Origin: RGIG5472 sp051867635 | GTDB lineage: Bacteria > Bacillota > Clostridia > Oscillospirales > Oscillospiraceae | Length of the DNA stretch: 64,000 nt | Direction: 5' to 3' | Assembly: GCA_051867635.1 (NCBI GenBank) | Contig: JBJDYT010000006.1 | Span: 1 to 64,000, forward strand | Shown here: positions 49,470 to 57,562 of the stretch, in pieces | How the letters are laid out: each line of letters begins with the position of its first letter | Numbering within the stretch: position 1 is the first letter of the stretch | Notes under the pieces: model-generated | Databases searched by the model: none | The model's input: only the letters and a program-made list of their open reading frames with translations | What the model was told of the DNA's origin: nothing | Made by a program: the position numbers and the translations under genes

Positions 49470-49473
49470 ATGC

Positions 49474-49959
49474 TCAGCCCTCCGTCACCACGTCCGCCGT
49501 CGAGGCTCCCACCAGGGCCATCAGCGCCCCCGGCTCCACCTCCACCTGCGCGCCGATGCGCCCGGCGCTCACCACGATGGTGTCCCAGAGCAGGGCCGTC
49601 TCGTCGAACACGGTGGGGAAGGGCTTTTTCATGCCCACCGGGCTGCAGCCGCCGTGGATATAGCCCGTCAGGGGCAGCAGCTCCTTCGCCGGCAGCATGG
49701 CGATGGACTTCTCCCCCACCGCCTTCGCCGCCTTTTTCAAATCCAGCGTGGCTTCCGCCGGGATGTCGAACACATAATAGCCCCCGCCGGCGCCCCGGGT
49801 CACCAGGGTCTTGAACACCTGGCCGGGGTCCTTGCCGATGAGCGCCGCCACGGCGACGCCGTTCATCGCGCCCTCCTCGGCATAGCGGTGGGCGGTATAG
49901 GGGACCTTCTTCTGCTCCAGCGTCCGCATGACGTTGGTCTTTTCCTCTTTCTTCGCCAT
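49474..49959 (-). CDS. ybaK: Cys-tRNA(Pro)/Cys-tRNA(Cys) deacylase YbaK
   Basis: Trans-editing enzyme that hydrolyses mischarged cysteinyl-tRNA(Pro). The 161-residue product shows the INS-like fold with the essential lysine in VFKTLVTRG (about 50), the KKAAKAVGEKSIAML helix, and the GYIHGGCSPVGMKK loop that closes the active site. Length matches YbaK (about 159). Located in the uvrA-containing block. Confidence 0.93.
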   Translation of the reverse strand: MAKKEEKTNVMRTLEQKKVPYTAHRYAEEGAMNGVAVAALIGKDPGQVFKTLVTRGAGGGYYVFDIPAEATLDLKKAAKAVGEKSIAMLPAKELLPLTGYIHGGCSPVGMKKPFPTVFDETALLWDTIVVSAGRIGAQVEVEPGALMALVGASTADVVTEG

Positions 49960-49972
49960 AGGGCCCTCCCCC

Positions 49973-50842
49973 CTATTTCAGGATGATCACCGCCGCCAGC
50001 ACGCAGGCGATGCCCAGGGCCACGGTCAGGGTGATAGGCTCGCCGAGAAACACCGCGCCGGCGATAGCCGCCACCACCGGCTCCACGCTCACCATGATGG
50101 AGGCCTTGCCGGGGTCCACCCTGGACAGGCCCTTGGTATAGAGGAGGTAGGGAATGACGGTGGAGACAAAGGCGAAGGCGATGCCGCTGGCCAGCATGGG
50201 CGGGTCTGTGATGATACCGTGCATCTCCTCCACGTTCAAAAGCGTCAGCGACGCCAGTCCCGCGAACACGAAGGTATAGTAGGTGCAGGTCATGGGAGGA
50301 TAGTGCTGCAGGGCGAAGGGGCTGACCACGCTGTAGCTGGCATAGGTCACGGCGCTGCCCACGCCCAGGGCAAAGCCCAGGGCCGTGGTGGCGAAGTCCC
50401 CCGCGAACACGCCGGAGATGCAGGCGCAGCCGAACACCGTCATCAGCAGGGCCAGCAGGCGCTTTTTCGTGATGGGCGTTTTCCAGACGAAGCGGGAGAG
50501 GACGATGACAAAGCCCGGGGCGGTGTAGAGCAGGACGCTGGCCACCGCCATGGAGTGGTACTTCAGCCCCGTGAAATAGCAGATGCCGAAGAGGTATACG
50601 CTGACGATGCCCGTGAAGGCGAAGATGGGCAGGTGCTTGAGCTGCACCTTGAACACGTCCCGCTCAAAGAGCAGGAACAGCACCGTCAGTGCCACCAGGG
50701 CGCCGAAGTTGCGGATGAACACCACCGTGAAGGAGGAGTAGCCCCCCGCCAGGATGATCTTGCTGAACAGGCCCATGAAGCCCCAGGAGGTGCCGGCCCC
50801 CAGGATGCACAGGTACGGCGTATACTGTTTCACTTTTTCCAT
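49973..50842 (-). CDS. EamA/DMT superfamily transporter (second copy)
   Basis: The 289-residue protein has ten predicted helices in two EamA repeats: AGTSWGFMGLFSKIILAGGY in the first and SIMVSVEPVVAAIAGAVFLGE in the second. It is unlike the exporter at 15146 in sequence. It is placed between ybaK and uvrB in the minus-strand block; a 281-base gap with a uvrB-tail duplication precedes it, so it may have its own promoter. Substrate unknown. Confidence 0.87.
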   Translation of the reverse strand: MEKVKQYTPYLCILGAGTSWGFMGLFSKIILAGGYSSFTVVFIRNFGALVALTVLFLLFERDVFKVQLKHLPIFAFTGIVSVYLFGICYFTGLKYHSMAVASVLLYTAPGFVIVLSRFVWKTPITKKRLLALLMTVFGCACISGVFAGDFATTALGFALGVGSAVTYASYSVVSPFALQHYPPMTCTYYTFVFAGLASLTLLNVEEMHGIITDPPMLASGIAFAFVSTVIPYLLYTKGLSRVDPGKASIMVSVEPVVAAIAGAVFLGEPITLTVALGIACVLAAVIILK

Positions 50843-50911
50843 GTCAAATCACTCTCTCTATATTCTTCGGTGTCTTCCGGCCCCGCCGGGAACATCCCAC
50901 TTGCTGTGGGC

Positions 50912-50993
50912 GGCTCATTTCTTCTGCTCGCGCAGCTCTATGATCTGGTCACGCAGCTGCGCCGCCAGCTCGAATTCCAGCAGCCGCGCCGCC
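50912..50993 (-). repeat. duplicated 3' end of uvrB
   Basis: 82 bases match the last 25 codons, stop and flank of uvrB (51121-51202) at 75 of 82 positions. The copy is not attached to a gene. The 127 bases between copies contain stem-loops: GCGGC-AG-GCCGC, GGGCGGA-ATAAA-TCCGCCC (51042-51060), GTTTTGCC-TGCC-GGCAAAAC and CCGC-CTGC-GCGG. Confidence 0.9.
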
Positions 50994-51123
50994 GTCCCAC
51001 GCGGCAGGCCGCGCGGGAGCCCTGCTTCATTTCACTTCCTCGGGCGGAATAAATCCGCCCATCGGCAAGGTTTTGCCTGCCGGCAAAACGCTTGGACGCC
51101 GCCTGCGCGGCGGGGAAAGAGGC

Positions 51124-53094
51124 TCACTTTTTCTGCTCACGCAGCTCTATGATCTGGTCGCGCAGCTGGGCCGCCAGCTCGAATTCCAGCAGCTTCGCCG
51201 CCTCTTTCATCTGCTTCTCCAGCCGCTGGATGGTCTCCTCCCGCTCGGCGTCGCTGAGCTTGCGCTTACCCGTGCGGCGCTGGGCCTCCTCGGCGCTCCG
51301 GGAGATCTCCAGGATCTCCCGCACATCCTTGCGGATGGTCTTGGGCACGATGCCGTGGGCCCTGTTGTACGCATCCTGCAGGCCGCGGCGGCGCTCCGTC
51401 TCCTCCATGGCCCGGCGCATGGCCTCCGTCACCCGGTCGGCATAGAGGATGACCGTGCCCTCCGCGTTTCGCGCGGCGCGGCCCATGGTCTGGATGAGGG
51501 AGGTCTCGCTGCGGAGGAAGCCCTCCTTGTCCGCGTCCAGCACCGCCACCAGCGACACCTCCGGCATGTCCAGGCCCTCCCGCAGCAGGTTGATGCCCAC
51601 CAGCACGTCGAACTCGCCCAGCCGCAGGTCCCGTATCAGCTCCATGCGCTCCAGCGTGCCCACGTCGCTGTGCATATAGCGGGTGCGCACGCCCATGGAA
51701 AGGAGGTATTCCGTCAGGTCCTCCGCCATCTTCTTCGTCAGGGTCGTCACCAGCGTGCGCTCGTTTTTCTCCGCCCGGAGACGGATCTCCGCCATCAGAT
51801 CGTCGATCTGCCCCTCCACGGGCCGCACCTCCACCACCGGGTCCAGCAGGCCCGTGGGGCGGATGACCTGCTCCACAATCTGTCCCGCCCGGGTGCGCTC
51901 ATACTCCCCCGGGGTGGCGGAGACGTAGATGCGCTGGTGGACGCGCTGCTCGAACTCGTCAAAGGTCAGCGGCCGGTTATCGAAGGCGCAGGGCAGGCGG
52001 AAGCCGTACCGCACCAGAGACTCCTTTCTGGCCCGGTCGCCGTTGTACATGGCCCGGACCTGGGGCAGCGTCACATGGCTCTCGTCGATGAGCAGGAGGA
52101 AATCCTCCGGAAAATAGTCGATGAGGGTCATGGGAGCGGAGCCCACGGGCCGGCCGGACAGCACCCGGGAGTAGTTCTCTATCCCGCTGCAATGTCCCAG
52201 CTCCCGCAGCATCTCGATGTCGTAGGTGGTGCGCTGCTTCAGCCGCTGCGCCTCCACCAGCATGTCGTTTTCCTCGAAGTAGCGCAGCCGCTCCTGCAGC
52301 TCCTCCTCGATGGTGCGGATGGCCTTCTCCATCTTCTCCGGCGCGGTGACATAGTGGCTCGCGGGGTAGATGGCGATGTGGCTCATGGTGCGCAGGGTCT
52401 GCCCGGTGACGGGGTTGAACTCGCTGAGCCGGTCGATCTCGTCGCCGAAGAACTCCACCCGCACCGCCGTGTGCTGGGCGTAGGCGGGGAAGATCTCCAC
52501 CGTGTCCCCCCGGACGCGGAACTTGTCGCGCTCAAAGGCCAGGTCGTTGCGCTCATAGCGGATGCCCACGAGCCGCCGCAGCAGCTCCTCCTGGGCGTAG
52601 GTCTGTCCCTGCCGCAGGGAGATGACCATGCTCTCATAGTCCACCGGGTCGCCCAGGCCGTAGATGCAGGAGACGGAGGCCACCACAATCACGTCCTTGC
52701 GCTCATACAAAGCGGAGGTGGCGCTGTGGCGCAGCCGGTCGATCTCCTGATTGGTGGAGGCGTCCTTCTCGATGAAGGTGTCCGTGTGGGGGATATAGGC
52801 CTCCGGCTGGTAATAATCGTAGTAGCTGACGAAGTATTCCACGGCGTTGTCCGGGAAAAACTCCTTGAACTCCGAGCAGAGCTGGGCCGCCAGGGTCTTG
52901 TTGTGGGCCAGCACCAGCGTGGGCTTCTGCGCCCGCTCGATGACCTTGGCCATGGTATAGGTCTTGCCGCTGCCGGTGACGCCCAGCAGCACCTGCTCGT
53001 CCAGTCCGCTCGCAAGGCCCTGGGCCAGGGCCTCGATGGCCTGGGGCTGGTCGCCCGTGGGCTCAAAGGGCGCCACCACATGGAATTCCGGCAT
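51124..53094 (-). CDS. uvrB: excinuclease ABC subunit UvrB
   Basis: Damage-verifying helicase-like subunit, 656 residues as expected. Motifs: PEFHVVAPFEPTGDQPQAIE start, Walker A GVTGSGKTYT (about 39-48), the damage-probing beta-hairpin around YYDYYQPEAYIP, DEFEQRVHQRIYVSATPGEY, and the C-terminal UVR domain for UvrC binding. The last residues (EFELAAQLRDQIIELREQ) are those copied downstream at 50912-50993. It follows radC by 23 bases. Confidence 0.98.
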   Translation of the reverse strand: MPEFHVVAPFEPTGDQPQAIEALAQGLASGLDEQVLLGVTGSGKTYTMAKVIERAQKPTLVLAHNKTLAAQLCSEFKEFFPDNAVEYFVSYYDYYQPEAYIPHTDTFIEKDASTNQEIDRLRHSATSALYERKDVIVVASVSCIYGLGDPVDYESMVISLRQGQTYAQEELLRRLVGIRYERNDLAFERDKFRVRGDTVEIFPAYAQHTAVRVEFFGDEIDRLSEFNPVTGQTLRTMSHIAIYPASHYVTAPEKMEKAIRTIEEELQERLRYFEENDMLVEAQRLKQRTTYDIEMLRELGHCSGIENYSRVLSGRPVGSAPMTLIDYFPEDFLLLIDESHVTLPQVRAMYNGDRARKESLVRYGFRLPCAFDNRPLTFDEFEQRVHQRIYVSATPGEYERTRAGQIVEQVIRPTGLLDPVVEVRPVEGQIDDLMAEIRLRAEKNERTLVTTLTKKMAEDLTEYLLSMGVRTRYMHSDVGTLERMELIRDLRLGEFDVLVGINLLREGLDMPEVSLVAVLDADKEGFLRSETSLIQTMGRAARNAEGTVILYADRVTEAMRRAMEETERRRGLQDAYNRAHGIVPKTIRKDVREILEISRSAEEAQRRTGKRKLSDAEREETIQRLEKQMKEAAKLLEFELAAQLRDQIIELREQKK

Positions 53095-53117
53095 AGCCTC
53101 TCCTTTCTTCCCCGCTC

Positions 53118-53792
53118 TCAGCCAAGCAGGCCGTTCTGGCGGAGAGAAACAAAATCGTCGTCCGCGACGATGATATGGTCAAACAATGTCACGCCCACCG
53201 ACTGCAGCACCTGCTGGACCTGCAGCGTCACGGCGTTGTCCGCCTCCGAGGGCAGGGCCACGCCGCTGGGGTGGTTGTGGGCCAGCAGCACCGCGCTGGC
53301 GCGGCAGAGCAGGGCGTTCTCCACGATGCGGCGGATGTCCGCGTGGACGAAGTTCACATCCCCCGTCCCCAGCTTCTGCACCGCCAGGAGCTTCCCCTTC
53401 ATATCCAGGCACGCCTGGTACATGACCTCCTGCCGTTCCCCGGCGAAGCGGTCCAGGAAAAAGGCCCCGGCCTTCTCCGTGGAGTTCAGGATCGTCTCCC
53501 CGGAGGCGGCGGAAAGGCGGATGCGGCGGTAGAGCGGCAAAATCAGGCGGATGAGCGCCGCGGCGTTCTCCCCCACCCCCGGCACCCGGGTCAGCTCCTC
53601 CACCGGCGCGGAAAACACCGCGTCGAGGGAGCCGAAGCGCTCCAGCAGCGCGTGGGCCGTGGGATTGGTGTCCTGCCGGGGGACGGCGTAAAACAGCAGC
53701 AGCTCCAGCACCTCATGCTCCGCGAAGGCGTCCAGCCCGTTTTCGAGAAACTGGCGCTTCTTCCGGCTGCGGTGTCCGTCGTGTGTGCCCAT
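53118..53792 (-). CDS. radC: RadC family protein (JAMM/MPN+ domain)
   Basis: The 224-residue protein has an N-terminal helix-hairpin-helix-like region (LTRVPGVGENAAALIRL, about 67-83) and a C-terminal MPN+ metalloprotease-like domain. The latter has the zinc motif LLAHNHPSG plus S and D downstream (about 168-185). Despite its name the family has no proven repair function. It heads the minus-strand block with a good promoter. Confidence 0.95.
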   Translation of the reverse strand: MGTHDGHRSRKKRQFLENGLDAFAEHEVLELLLFYAVPRQDTNPTAHALLERFGSLDAVFSAPVEELTRVPGVGENAAALIRLILPLYRRIRLSAASGETILNSTEKAGAFFLDRFAGERQEVMYQACLDMKGKLLAVQKLGTGDVNFVHADIRRIVENALLCRASAVLLAHNHPSGVALPSEADNAVTLQVQQVLQSVGVTLFDHIIVADDDFVSLRQNGLLG

Positions 53793-53832
53793 GGCGCGTT
53801 TTCCCCTCCCCCCGCCGCATGAGCGGCATATT

Positions 53833-53861
53833 ATTATACCACACTATATTTTAATGAACAA
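53833..53861 (-). promoter_or_regulatory. promoter of radC-uvrB
   Basis: Read leftward: TTGTTC (53861-53856), 17 bases, perfect TATAAT (53838-53833). The short leader contains GCCGC-TCAT-GCGGC. Confidence 0.7.
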
Positions 53862-53955
53862 GCGCTGTTTTTGCCCGAAGCTTTCTCCTTCCCCGCACCG
53901 CCCGGGGCTTTGCCGCATAGCATGGAGGGAACGCCATGCTTCAGGAGGAACGCAT

Positions 53956-54462
53956 ATGTACAAAGACGAGGTCAATCGCTCTCCCTTTACCCAGGCGGCG
54001 CTTCTGCTGCTGCGCCGCCCCCAGGCGGAGGCGCAGCTGCACGGCAGCGACAAGCACCCCGCGCTTCGCGGCACGGTGCGCTTTTATCAGACGGAGGCGG
54101 GCGTCCTGGTGGCGGCGGCGGTGGAGGGCCTGCCGGAAAGCGGCGCCGCCTGCCCCTCGGATATCTTCGCTTTCCACATCCACAGCGGCGGCCGCTGCGC
54201 CGGGAACGCCCAGGACCCCTTCGCGGACGCCCTGACCCACTACGACCCCGGCCACTGCCCCCATCCCGGCCACGCGGGGGATATGCCTCCGCTCTTCGGC
54301 AGCGGCGGCAGGGCCCTGCAGCTTTTCATGACGGACCGCTTCACCGTGGAGGAGGTAGTGGGAAAGACGGTCATCGTCCACGCCAAGCCCGACGATTTCA
54401 CCACCCAGCCCTCCGGCGCCGCCGGGGAAAAGATCGCCTGCGGCGTCATATACTATGCCTGA
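53956..54462 (+). CDS. Cu/Zn superoxide dismutase family protein, no signal peptide
   Basis: The 168-residue protein keeps the SodC ligand pattern: HIH in AFHIHSGG (about 72-78), histidines and Asp in HCPHPGHAGDMP (about 98-109), and the last copper histidine in VIVHAKPDDF (about 137-146). A C-terminal GEKIACGVI carries the second disulfide cysteine. Classic SodC is exported, but this start (MYKDEVNRSPFTQ, behind AGGAGG) has no signal peptide, so the protein is predicted to be cytoplasmic. Whether it dismutates superoxide or only binds metal is unknown. Confidence 0.85.
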   Translation: MYKDEVNRSPFTQAALLLLRRPQAEAQLHGSDKHPALRGTVRFYQTEAGVLVAAAVEGLPESGAACPSDIFAFHIHSGGRCAGNAQDPFADALTHYDPGHCPHPGHAGDMPPLFGSGGRALQLFMTDRFTVEEVVGKTVIVHAKPDDFTTQPSGAAGEKIACGVIYYA

Positions 54463-54493
54463 CGCCGAGACGGAAAATAACTCCCGCGGACGG

Positions 54494-54523
54494 TTGACAA
54501 GGCTTCCCTCAGAGACTTATAAT
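54494..54523 (+). promoter_or_regulatory. promoter of the M-box/mgtE transcript
   Basis: Perfect TTGACA (54494-54499), 18 bases, perfect TATAAT (54518-54523). Confidence 0.85.
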
Positions 54524-54529
54524 CGTAGC

Positions 54530-54717
54530 AGAACAAGTGCATATGCTGTCCGGTAGGTAAGGCTACCACAGGGATATGGATTGCTGCCGCGAAGTGGTGG
54601 AGACACCATGAGAGGGTTTGAACAGGCGTTATCGAAAGCCAAGGTACCGTCTAACGCAATTACACCGCCTTGTGAAGCTAAAGCTTGAACGGTCAGGAAG
54701 CCGCCCCGGGGCGGCTT
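54530..54717 (+). promoter_or_regulatory. M-box (ykoK) magnesium riboswitch
   Basis: The leader carries M-box landmarks in order: GGTAGGTAAGGCTACC, ACAGGGATATGGATTGCTGCC, GAGAGGGTTTGAACAGGCGTT, ATCGAAAGCCAAGGTACC, and GCTAAAGCTTGAACGG. It ends at the perfect hairpin AAGCCGCCCC/GGGGCGGCTT (54698-54717), the expected terminator. With Mg2+ bound the terminator forms and mgtE is off. The downstream gene is a Mg2+ transporter, as for most M-boxes. Confidence 0.95.
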
Positions 54718-54825
54718 TCGTTGCTCGCTCACAGGGGCCGCCTTCGGACGCCGCTTGTGGGCGCTTTTTTTGCTGTTTTCCGGGCCCGCCCGGAGCGCCC
54801 TATACGCAGGAAAGGAGGTCGCGCT

Positions 54826-56280
54826 ATGGAAGAACACGAAACCGATATCCGGACCCGGCCCGCAGAGGGCCCCGGGCCCGAGGAGGAAGCCCCGGAAAGT
54901 CCGGAGACGGTGGAGGAGCTGACCCGCTCCGAACAGATCGAGGAGCTGCTGGAGCAAAAGCAGTATGCGCGCCTGCGGGACCTGCTGGTGGAGATGGAAG
55001 CGCCCGACATCTACGCCCTGCTGGAGGACCTGACGGAGCGGCAGCAGTCCATTGTCTTCCGCCTGCTGCCCAAGGAGCTGGCGGCGGAGACCTTCGTGGA
55101 GATGGACGGCGAGGTGCAGGAGATGCTCATCCGCGGCTTCTCCGACACGGAGCTGCGGGAGGTGCTGGAGGAGCTGTACCTGGACGACACGGTGGACATC
55201 ATCGAGGAGATGCCCGCCACGGTGGTCAAGCGCATCCTCCGCCAGTCCGACCCCGAAAGCCGCCGGGCCATCAACGAGCTGCTGAAATACCCCCGCTACT
55301 CCGCCGGCTCCATCATGACGCCGGAATATGTGGACCTGCATGAGAACACCACCGTGGCGGACGCCTTCAAGCGCATCCGCCGCATCGGTCTGGACCGGGA
55401 GACCATCTATATCTGCTATGTGACGGACGAGAACCGGCACCTGCTGGGCCTCGTCTCGGTCAAGACGCTCCTGCTGGCGGCGGAGGACGATATCATCGAG
55501 GATATCATGGAGTCCGACGTCATCTCCGTGGACACCCTCACCGACCAGGAGGAAGTGGCCCGGATGCTGAGCAAGTACGACTTCGTGGCCATCCCCGTGG
55601 TGGACACGGAGAACCGCCTCGTGGGCATCGTCACCGTGGACGACGCCATCGACGTCATGGAGGAGGAGGCCACCGAGGATATCGAGAAGATGGCCGCCAT
55701 CACCCCCACGGACAAGCCCTACCTCCGCACCGGCCCCCTGGAGACCTGGAAGGCCCGCATCCCCTGGCTGATGATCCTGATGCTCTCCGCCACCTTCACC
55801 AGCATGATCATCTCCCACTTTGAGTCGGCCCTGGCCGCCTGCATCGTTCTCAACTCCTATATCCCCATGCTCACCGGCACCGGCGGCAACAGCGGCACCC
55901 AGGCCTCCGTGGCCGTCATCCGCGCGCTGTCCCTGGACGAGGTGGATTTTTCCGACCTCTTCCGGGTGGTCTGGAAGGAGAGCCGGGTGGGCGTCCTCTG
56001 CGGCCTGGTGCTGGCCGCCGCCAACTTCGCGAAAATGCTGCTGTTCGACCGCATGCTCATGGGCGACGACTCCGTCACCGTGGGGGTGGCGGCCACGGTG
56101 AGCCTGACGCTGGTGCTGGTGGTGTTCGTGGCGAAATTCGTGGGCAGCATCCTGCCGCTGCTGGCGAAAAAGCTGCACCTGGACCCCGCTGTCATGGCGA
56201 GCCCCTTCATCTCCACCATCGTGGACGCCCTCTCGCTGCTGATCTATTTCCAGTTCGCCCACTGGCTGCTGGGGGTGTAG
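54826..56280 (+). CDS. mgtE: magnesium transporter MgtE
   Basis: The 484-residue Mg2+ channel has an acidic N-tail, the MgtE N-domain of short helical repeats (about 30-160), tandem CBS domains (SAGSIMTPEYVDL at about 164, then DIMESDVISVDTL at about 227) that sense cytosolic Mg2+, the plug helix, and five C-terminal membrane helices. PMLTGTGGNSGTQASV forms the conserved pore segment. AAAGGAGG precedes the ATG at 54826. Controlled by the M-box upstream. Confidence 0.97.
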   Translation: MEEHETDIRTRPAEGPGPEEEAPESPETVEELTRSEQIEELLEQKQYARLRDLLVEMEAPDIYALLEDLTERQQSIVFRLLPKELAAETFVEMDGEVQEMLIRGFSDTELREVLEELYLDDTVDIIEEMPATVVKRILRQSDPESRRAINELLKYPRYSAGSIMTPEYVDLHENTTVADAFKRIRRIGLDRETIYICYVTDENRHLLGLVSVKTLLLAAEDDIIEDIMESDVISVDTLTDQEEVARMLSKYDFVAIPVVDTENRLVGIVTVDDAIDVMEEEATEDIEKMAAITPTDKPYLRTGPLETWKARIPWLMILMLSATFTSMIISHFESALAACIVLNSYIPMLTGTGGNSGTQASVAVIRALSLDEVDFSDLFRVVWKESRVGVLCGLVLAAANFAKMLLFDRMLMGDDSVTVGVAATVSLTLVLVVFVAKFVGSILPLLAKKLHLDPAVMASPFISTIVDALSLLIYFQFAHWLLGV

Positions 56281-56311
56281 GGAACGCGCCGGCGCTTCGC
56301 TTTGTTTTTTC

Positions 56312-56348
56312 AAATATACCGCGGCCGAAAGGCTGCGGTATATTTTTA
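56312..56348 (+). terminator. terminator of mgtE
   Basis: AAATATACCGC and GCGGTATATTT form an 11-bp stem extended by GGCC-GAAA-GGCT, then a T-rich tail. Confidence 0.8.
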
Positions 56349-56409
56349 TCGGCACGGTACAAACTATCTCCGGCGAAAGCCAAATCTATTCCCAAAGGAG
56401 ATCCTCCTC

Positions 56410-56574
56410 ATGAATAACAACCCCAACACTTCCATCCATTGTACCGTGGACCAGTGCGCCCATCACTGCGGCGACGTGCAGTACTGCGCCCTGCAGTCCG
56501 TGCAGATCGGCACCCACGAGAGCAACCCCACCCAGCAGCAGTGCGTGGACTGCCAGAGCTTCAAGCGCAAGTAA
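56410..56574 (+). CDS. DUF1540 domain-containing protein
   Basis: The 54-residue cysteine-rich protein has IHCTVDQCAHHC near the N-terminus, a central YCAL, and CVDCQSF near the C-terminus, six cysteines in the DUF1540 pattern. These tiny proteins are widespread in spore-forming Clostridia and presumably bind a metal, but no function is proven. AAAGGAG lies 10 bases before the ATG. It has no close partner gene. Confidence 0.88.
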   Translation: MNNNPNTSIHCTVDQCAHHCGDVQYCALQSVQIGTHESNPTQQQCVDCQSFKRK

Positions 56575-56593
56575 CCCTCTCCTCTTTCGGCGA

Positions 56594-56633
56594 AAAAAGG
56601 GGACCGGACCCCGCCGGGTCCGGTCCCCCCTGC
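56594..56633. terminator. hairpin between DUF1540 and TauE/SafE genes
   Basis: GGGGACCGGACCC pairs with GGGTCCGGTCCCC. There is no T run on the plus strand, so termination of the DUF1540 transcript may be incomplete. Confidence 0.55.
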
Positions 56634-56664
56634 TGTATACCGGATAAAACGGAGGTATCCCGCC

Positions 56665-57021
56665 ATGAAAAAGCGTTCCTGGAGGCTCGCCCTGGCTGCC
56701 GCCGCCGCGGGGACCGTCAACGGCCTGTTCGGCGGAGGCGGGGGCATGGCGCTGCTGCCGCTGCTGAGCCGGGAGCCGGCGCTGGAGGGCCGCGCCCTCT
56801 TCGCCAACTCCGTGGCCATCATCCTGCCGCTGTGCCTCGTCAGCGTGGCGGTGTCGGCCTGCTTCGAGCCGCTGCCCCTGAAGGAAGCCCTGCCCTACCT
56901 GCTGGGCGGCGCCGCCGGGGCGGCCGTGGGCGCAAGGCTGTTTTCCAAAATGCCCCCCGCCTGGCTCAAGCGGCTGTTCGCCCTGTTTCTGTTTTACGCG
57001 GGGGTGAAATATCTGCTGTGA
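56665..57021 (+). CDS. TauE/SafE family exporter, first half-size subunit
   Basis: The 118-residue protein has four predicted helices. GTVNGLFGGGGGMALLPLL is the family's glycine-rich N-terminal hallmark, and VGARLFSKMPPAWLKRLFAL is the end of a TauE repeat. Full-length exporters of sulfite, sulfonates or other anions carry two such repeats in ~250 residues; here each is a separate gene. It overlaps the next gene by four bases (GTGA), so the two halves are made together. Confidence 0.85.
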   Translation: MKKRSWRLALAAAAAGTVNGLFGGGGGMALLPLLSREPALEGRALFANSVAIILPLCLVSVAVSACFEPLPLKEALPYLLGGAAGAAVGARLFSKMPPAWLKRLFALFLFYAGVKYLL

Positions 57022-57407
57022 AGTTTATCGTTCCCCTGCTCGCGGGCTGCGCCGCCGGGGTGCTGGCCGCCTGGGGCGTGGGCGGCGGGACGCTGCTGCT
57101 CCTGTGCATGACGCTACTGCTGGGGGTCCCCCAGCGCACCGCCCAGGCCATCAACCTGCTCTTCTTCCTCCCCACCGCCGCCGTGGCCCTGCTGCACCAC
57201 CGCAGGGACGGCTATCTCAGGCCGGAGGTCCTGCGCCGCACCATCCCCGCCGGGACGCTCTGCGCGGCGCTGGCCGCCCTGCTGGCGCGGCACATCGACA
57301 CGGAGGCCCTGCGCCGGCCCTTCGGCGTATTTCTGCTGCTGGCGGGGGCCATGCTCCTGCTGCAGAGCCGGCGGAAAAACGCCGACGGGGAGAATACGCC
57401 CTCTTAG
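57018..57407 (+). CDS. TauE/SafE family exporter, second half-size subunit
   Basis: The 129-residue protein from a GTG at 57018 has four helices with the second-repeat signature VLAAWGVGGGTLLLLCMTLL and QAINLLFFLPTAAVAL. It pairs with the 118-residue first half, and the two presumably form a heterodimer equal to one full-length exporter. The start is fixed by the GTGA overlap. The last codon overlaps the first of three 11-base-spaced repeats that lead into the kinase operon. Confidence 0.83.
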   Translation: MKFIVPLLAGCAAGVLAAWGVGGGTLLLLCMTLLLGVPQRTAQAINLLFFLPTAAVALLHHRRDGYLRPEVLRRTIPAGTLCAALAALLARHIDTEALRRPFGVFLLLAGAMLLLQSRRKNADGENTPS

Positions 57408-57458
57408 CGGAATCTTAACACATTCTTAGCGCAAAGCGCCCCGGAAATATGCTATACT
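57402..57458 (+). promoter_or_regulatory. response-regulator site array and promoter of the KdpDE-like operon
   Basis: TCTTA occurs at 57402, 57413 and 57424, exactly 11 bases apart, each followed by an (A/G)C pair. The -10 TATACT is at 57453-57458, with the last repeat just upstream of where a -35 should be. No good -35 exists, so an OmpR-type activator is expected; the encoded regulator is the obvious candidate. Confidence 0.6.
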
Positions 57459-57562
57459 GCTTTTCAGAGAACGCGCCGCTTTTCCGCCCCTATGCCGCCT
57501 CTTCCGGGAGACGGCATATGTTCTATCCCGCTGTCCCGGCCCCGCCGGCAGGAGGTGCCCCT

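Noticed and set aside
51073..53532. 819-codon open frame on the plus strand
   Set aside because: Antisense shadow of uvrB and radC; high GC depletes stop codons. Low-complexity His/Gln/Leu/Val composition, no domain.
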